DNA of 64,000 nt from Dermacentor variabilis (lineage: Eukaryota; Arthropoda; Arachnida; Ixodida; Ixodidae): NCBI RefSeq assembly GCF_050947875.1, contig NC_134573.1, forward strand, positions 38,123,615 to 38,187,614, written 5' to 3'. The position numbers were made by a program, and so were the translations under genes. The first letter of the stretch is position 1; each line of letters begins with the position of its first letter. Positions 59,705 through 64,000 of this stretch are shown here, one piece after another. A model generated the notes under the pieces. The model had not been told where the DNA came from. It did not search any database and saw only the letters and a list, made by a program, of their open reading frames with translations.

Positions 59705-60924
59705 ATGAATGACGGTGAGCACTCGGGATCAACGTCGTTGCCGCCTCCAACGTCACCGTCACCCGCTACGACGCTGTCCCCTTCGGTTGTGGGACCCAAG
59801 GATCCCGGAACTTTGTGTGGGACCGATGGCGCCGACGTTGAAAAGTCGGTGGCTATGTACGAACGTGTGAATGGAATCAACAGATGGGACTCTACGCTTA
59901 TGCTAGCTAACCTGTTGTTCTATACCTAAGAGGCACGGCAAAGTTGTGGTTCGAAAACCATGAAGAGGTGCCGACCGGCTGGGACGAATCCAAAGAGAGG
60001 TTAATAGAGTTGTTTGGCAAACCAGTCGACCGTAAAATGGTCGCAAAACAGGAATTGGCTTCTCGTGCCCAATCCTATGTTTGGTATATCCAGGACGTGC
60101 TCGCACTTTGTCGTAAAGCCGATAATGACATGACAGAAGCTGAGAAGGTAGTACATGTGCGCAAGGGAATGGCTGACGACGGGGTTAATCTGCTCATCTG
60201 CAAAAGCTGCTCTACAGTTGATGCTATCATCAAAGAGTACCGACAATTCGAGTAGGCCGAAAGCCGACGCGTCCTGCACCCATTCGCCAGACTTCCCAAT
60301 ACTGTTGTAACGTCGACATGTGAAGTTCAGCCCGCACAGCAGCATGCGTCGCCATCAGAGGACGTTGGGCGAATCCTTCGACGTGAATTGGACAGGATGG
60401 CGCCCGCAGCTTACTGTTTGCGTAGCGCTGATGCTGCCCCTATTTTAGTTCTCCTCGTGCAAGCCATCGTTCGACATGAACTTGAAAAGTTTGGCCTACA
60501 TTCTGTCTGTGCTGCCACCAACCGAAGAGCCAATGAATCCCATTCTGCTAATTTCGCTACACCCCGTCGCTTCTCTGCGCGTTATCGCAACTCGACTGAG
60601 TGGAGAACCGCGCACGACCCGCCGATATTTCTCACCTGTCCCCGCATTGATCATGTCGCCAAATACTGTCGCAACTCGTGGCCCTCAACACCTCGCACGC
60701 CGACCAACCTGAGCCGTTTTAATGGAAATCCCCGCAATGTTTCGCCCACCTCCGAGTTTAACAGCGCCGACAACTCTGCTAGGAGCACGACGTACAGTCG
60801 CGCACCATCGCTGCGCAGACACCAGTCTCGCCCACCGCAAAAACGTCGCCCATCTTCCCGTTTGCCGCAGCCACGTCGCCTTTCGTCCCTTGTGGCTTTT
60901 GCCCGCACCCTTTCAGAAAACTAA
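59705..60924 (+). pseudogene. Gag of family B Gypsy
   Basis: The ATG at 59705 opens MNDGEHSGSTSLPPPTSPSP, then SVAMYERVNGINRWDSTLML and ANLLFY. After a frameshift the core continues AKLWFENHEEVPTGWDESKE, RLIELFGKPVDRKMVAKQEL, YVWYIQDVLALCRKADNDMT and KVVHVRKGMADDGVNLLICK to a stop at 60253. A third piece (60388-60924) contains LTCPRIDHVAKYCRNSW, a zinc knuckle with one Cys missing (the relatives read C-x2-C-GRIGHVAxYC). The Pro/Arg-rich tail follows. It is broken in at least two places. Confidence 0.85.
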
Positions 60925-60953
60925 CAAATGCAGCCCTTGGAGGTACCGCTGCA

Positions 60954-61806
60954 TTGCCCACTACTGCAGCAAATTCTCCGTCTGTGCCCACAAAGAGAAG
61001 TGTAATTGACGTTAAAATATACGGCTTACCTGTCAAAGCACTCGTCGACACTGGAGCCCACGTATCTGTTATGAGTGCTAGCCTACCTAGACGCTTAAAG
61101 AAGATCCTCACGTTTAGAGAAGGTCTGAGTGCTTCGTGTGGCCGATGGTGGCGTGTTGGTTGTACTTGGGATGTGTACTGCACGCATAAGTATAGCCGGC
61201 CGCACTACTTCTGTTCTCTTTGCTGTGATCGACAACTGCCCTCACGACGTTATCCTTGGATTGGACTTTTTATCCACTCATTCTTCTCTCATCGACTGCG
61301 CGACCAGCGTTCTTCAGTTAGAACTGCCTCAGGTCGCCGATGTTCCGAGCACCTATCCACCGCACTTGTATTTGTTTCAAGATGTGCGTCTGTCACCTGA
61401 GGTAGTCACATACGACGCCTTGACCGCACAGCCACAGCTTCCCGACGATGAATATGTCGTTTGGCCCATCATGTACGTGCTTTTTAACCGGAACGTTGCT
61501 CTTCCGCATACGCTGGTGACGATTACTAATAACAACGTCGTTCTTCCGCTCCTGAATTTTAGCCTGTTCCCTCAAGTGCTTCCCGCTGGCATGTTCTCGG
61601 CCAGCGTTTCTAATACTTCCGAATTTGACATTGAAAGTCTCAATGCCGAGAGCGGTTTCTTAGAACCAACTGCAGCTCACAGCTCGGCTTCCCTAACGGA
61701 TGATTGGCGAAGATTTCACATGACGTCACCCATGCACAGGCCACGGACATACGTCTCCTCCTGGAATCATACCTTGACATCTTTGATTTCGGTGACAAGC
61801 CTTTAG
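60954..61806 (+). pseudogene. Protease region of family B Gypsy
   Basis: VIDVKIYGLPVKALVDTGAH then VSVMSASLPRRLKKI (61000-61100) is the aspartic protease with an intact D-T-G (D codon at 61047). After a frameshift near 61125 the rest of the fold reads GMCTARISIAGRTTSVLFAV and IDNCPHDVILGLDFLSTHSS. A linker leads to the RT: VYVLF-like strand, ALPHTLVTITNNNVVLPLLN, then FDIESLNAESGFLEPTAAHS. Both catalytic half-sites look sound, but they are in different frames. Confidence 0.85.
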
Positions 61807-61829
61807 GACAAACATATGTTGTTCACCAC

Positions 61830-62470
61830 CGTATCAACACTGGAGACATGAATCCTATTCGTCGGCGTCCCTATTGTTAGCGTCCCTAACGTCGAGTCAT
61901 TCAATCGGAAGAGGATAAAATGCTGCGCAAAGGAGTCATCGAACCATCAGCCAGCCCTTGGGCTTCGCCTGTCATCCTAATGAAAAAAAAAATATGGTAC
62001 CTGACGTTTTTGCGTCAATTATCGGCATTTGAACAAGATCACCCGAAATGACATCTACCCGCTACCACGCATCGATAACGCCTTGGGCTACTTGCACGGA
62101 GCTAAATACTTCTCGTCCATCGATCTTCGATCGGGCTACTGGCAGATTTGAGTTGATGAAATGGACCGCGAGAAGACGGCCTTCATCACGCTGGATATCT
62201 TACATCAGTTCAAAGTAATGCCCTTTGGCCTATGCAATGCTCTTGCGACCTTTGAACGTATGATGGATTCTATTCTGTGAGGCTACAAATGGACCACCTG
62301 TCTCTGTTACAATGACAACGTTATTGTTTGTTCTCCCGCGTTCGGCAGCCACCTTACCCAACTCGCTGCCATTTTTGAGGTCTTCCGAAAAGCCAGCCTC
62401 CAACTGAACTGCACGAAGCCTCAATTCGGGCGCCGTCAGCTTACTGTGTTGGGACACCTCGTTGACGGAT
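61830..62470 (+). pseudogene. RT of family B Gypsy, heavily mutated
   Basis: VIQSEEDKMLRKGVIEPSAS then PWASPVILMKKK (61895-61990) is the RT finger region. [24 protein letters not shown] and [16 protein letters not shown] pieces near 62050-62150 need frame changes. The palm reads TCLCYNDNVIVCSPAF near 62296, where YLDD is YNDN, removing a catalytic aspartate. There are about eight stops or shifts in 640 bp. Confidence 0.8.
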
Positions 62471-63136
62471 CCGGTGTCCAACCAGATCACGAAAAATTCG
62501 CACCGTACACAGTTTCCCTGTGCCACGTCTGCTTCTGACGTGCGCTGCTTAGTCGGTCTGTGTTCTTACTTTCGCCGCTTCGTCAAAAACTTCACCGACG
62601 CTGCTCGGCCTTTGACAGTTCTTCTAAAGAAGAACACGCCGTTCTCATGGGGCCCCGAGCAAGCTCACGCATTCGCCGCTCTCATCGGGTTTGTGACCAC
62701 CCCTCCCATACAAGCCCACTCTGATTCATCTGCACCGACCGAAGCCCGCAATGACGCAAGCGTCCACGGCATCCGTGCTGTTCTCGCCCAACAGGAGAAT
62801 GGTACCGAGTGCGTGATAGCTTACGCCATCCGCCTGCTGTCACCTGCTGAGGGAAATTACTCCATCACCGAGCGGGAGTGCTTGGCTGAAGATTGGGATG
62901 TCATCAAGTTCCAGCCACATTTATACAGCTGCACGTTTTCGGTCGTTACGGACCACCACGCCCTCTGCTGGCTGTGTTCCCCCGGGACCCCACAGGATGG
63001 CTTGGTCGCTGGGCGTTGCGGCCCCAGGAATTTTCATTTGTTGTCAACTATAAGTCTGAACGCCTGCAAAAGGACGCTGACTGCCTCTCGCGTCACCGCG
63101 TGGATCCTCCCGATCCTGTTGCGCATGATCCGGTGA
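62471..63136 (+). pseudogene. RNase H of family B Gypsy
   Basis: The open piece 62462-63136 begins in the RT thumb (DVRCLVGLCSYFRRFVKNFT, DAARPLTVLLKKNTPFSWGP). RNase H follows: PIQAHSDSSAPTEARNDASV, a decayed form of L-x-TDAS...G-GAVL. Then come HGIRAVLAQQENGTECVIAY, AIRLLSPAEGNYSITERECL (catalytic E) and SVVTDHHALCWL (third acidic residue). The first D reads as S or D one residue off. The end after 63000 is shifted. Confidence 0.82.
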
Positions 63137-64000
63137 CCTGCGCGATGGCTTTGACTGACATGACCGACATGCGCGCTGAACAACAACGCGACGCATCCTT
63201 ACAGTCCACCATCGCCGGAGTACAATCTGGCAGCACCGACGGCACATCCCGCATGTTCGTGCTGCACGACGGCATCCTCTGCCACCGCAATATCAACCCT
63301 GACGGCCCCGAGTTGCTCCTTGTCCTTCCTTGTCATCTGTGATCCGTTGTTTTCGAACAATTTCACGACGCACCGATGGCGGGACACCATGAAGTTTTGC
63401 GTACATACGACCGCGTACGACGCCGGTTCTCTGTCCGGGTCTCTACCGCTCTGTGTGTCGTTATGTCACAACTTGCGAATTGTGTCAGCGCCGGAAGAAA
63501 CCTCCCCTGCCACCTGTCGGCAGATTGCACCCAACTGAAGTTCCCCCTGAACCATTCTTTCGCGTAGGCCTTGACCTGCTTGCCCGTTTTCCGAAGACAA
63601 CTAGGGGGAATAAGTGGATCGCTGTCGCTACTGATTACACGACACGCTACACGATAACAAAGGCGTTGCCGACTAGTTGCGCAACAGACGTCACCGATTT
63701 CCTCCTTCACGACGTCATTCTCCAGCACAGTGCACCTCGACAGTTACTTACAGACCGCGGCCGCTCGTTCTTGCCTCGAGTTGTGGACGACCTCCTCCGC
63801 TTTTGTGCCACTGAGCACAAGCTGTCCACCGCCTACCACCCGCAAACGGAGGGTCTTACGGAGTGTCTCAACCGAACACTCACAGAGATGCTGTCGATGT
63901 ACGTTTCCAACGATCAAAGCGACCGGGACACCATGCTGGCCTACGTGACATTCGCGTATAACTCGTCCCGACATGACACCGCAGGATATTCACCCTATTA
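63137..64000 (+). pseudogene. Integrase of family B Gypsy, 3' truncated by the window
   Basis: Zinc-finger remains: VFEQFHDAPMAGHHEVLRTY near 63350 (H..H), with CxxC decayed. The core must be read across frames: VGLDLLARFPKTTRGNKWIA near 63567, VATDYTTRYTITKALPTSCA (first D), PRQLLTDRGRSFLPRVVDDL (second D), HKLSTAYHPQTEGLTECLNR (E in LTECLNR) and TLTEMLSMYVSNDQSDRDTM. The DNA from about 63560 to the end is actually continuous in one frame with few breaks, so the core is the best kept part. The C-terminus and 3' LTR lie beyond 64000. Confidence 0.85.

Larger units (their letters stand above)
59477..64000 (+). mobile_element. Gypsy LTR retrotransposon, family B, running off the window
   Basis: A 156-bp LTR is followed by leader, gag, protease, RT, RNase H and integrase in order on the plus strand; the integrase continues past 64000. 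The LTR sits on an ATAT in the CR1-like RT. All ORFs are broken. The protein type (LEDWL-like gag, DTGA protease, TTRYTITKALP integrase) is the same as in the deleted copy at 30.9-31.7 kb, but the LTRs are only distantly alike. Confidence 0.88.

Noticed and set aside
59608..59880. Minus-strand 90-codon frame
   Set aside because: It is antisense to the leader and gag start of Gypsy B.

Overview
The window looks like nuclear DNA of a hard tick (Ixodida): AT-moderate and gene-poor, with two copies of a tRNA-derived SINE very like the tick SINE Ruka, and RTE, I-like, Gypsy, Penelope, mariner and Harbinger sequences of the kinds common in tick assemblies. This assignment rests on recognising the repeats and is not proven. 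I found no convincing host gene. Almost everything I can identify is transposable-element DNA, most of it dead. The clearest exception is an I-like non-LTR element at 49.2-54.4 kb with only a few lesions.

Layout. 0-7.3 kb: an RTE RT fragment (+), a possible Myb-like 3' exon (+) and a broken Harbinger transposase (-). 7.36-19.46 kb: one old Gypsy element (family A, +) with both LTRs. Its gag is split by a minus-strand I-like retrotransposon (about 8.46-14.59 kb), and the endonuclease of that element is split in turn by an RTE (11.65-13.62 kb, +). This is a three-layer nest, and the innermost insertion has an 8-bp target duplication. 19.5-25.4 kb: mostly unassigned, with a Penelope 3' fragment and a SINE. 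25.4-30.6 kb: a decayed copy of the same I-like family as the one at 49 kb. 30.89-31.75 kb: a small LTR element made by internal deletion of a Gypsy. 32.26-33.52 kb: a mariner with both terminal inverted repeats. 34.1-35.9 kb: an internally deleted RTE (-) carrying a short foreign insertion. 36.0-37.2 kb: a SINE head and a MITE-like element. 37.3-38.4 kb: two minus-strand fragments. 39.40-42.63 kb: a Penelope-like element bounded by about 285-bp inverted repeats.

42.6-45.9 kb is unassigned. 45.9-48.0 kb holds a minus-strand Gypsy pol (family C). 49.2-54.4 kb is the best preserved I-like element. 54.9-55.2 kb is a Gypsy RT fragment. 55.45-64.0 kb is a second nest: a minus-strand family A Gypsy with a SINE (12-bp target duplication) and a CR1-like element (-) inserted in it, and a plus-strand Gypsy (family B) inserted in the CR1-like element and running off the window end.

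These genes do not form a host pathway. They are independent element genes (gag, protease, RT, RNase H, integrase, AP or GIY-YIG endonuclease, DDE/D transposase), and the nesting gives their relative ages. Beyond the nests, the less expected signals are several perfect short-loop inverted duplications, one demonstrably overwriting a conserved RNase H segment, and the use of ATAT as target by unrelated Gypsy insertions. All coordinates and mismatch counts were read by eye.
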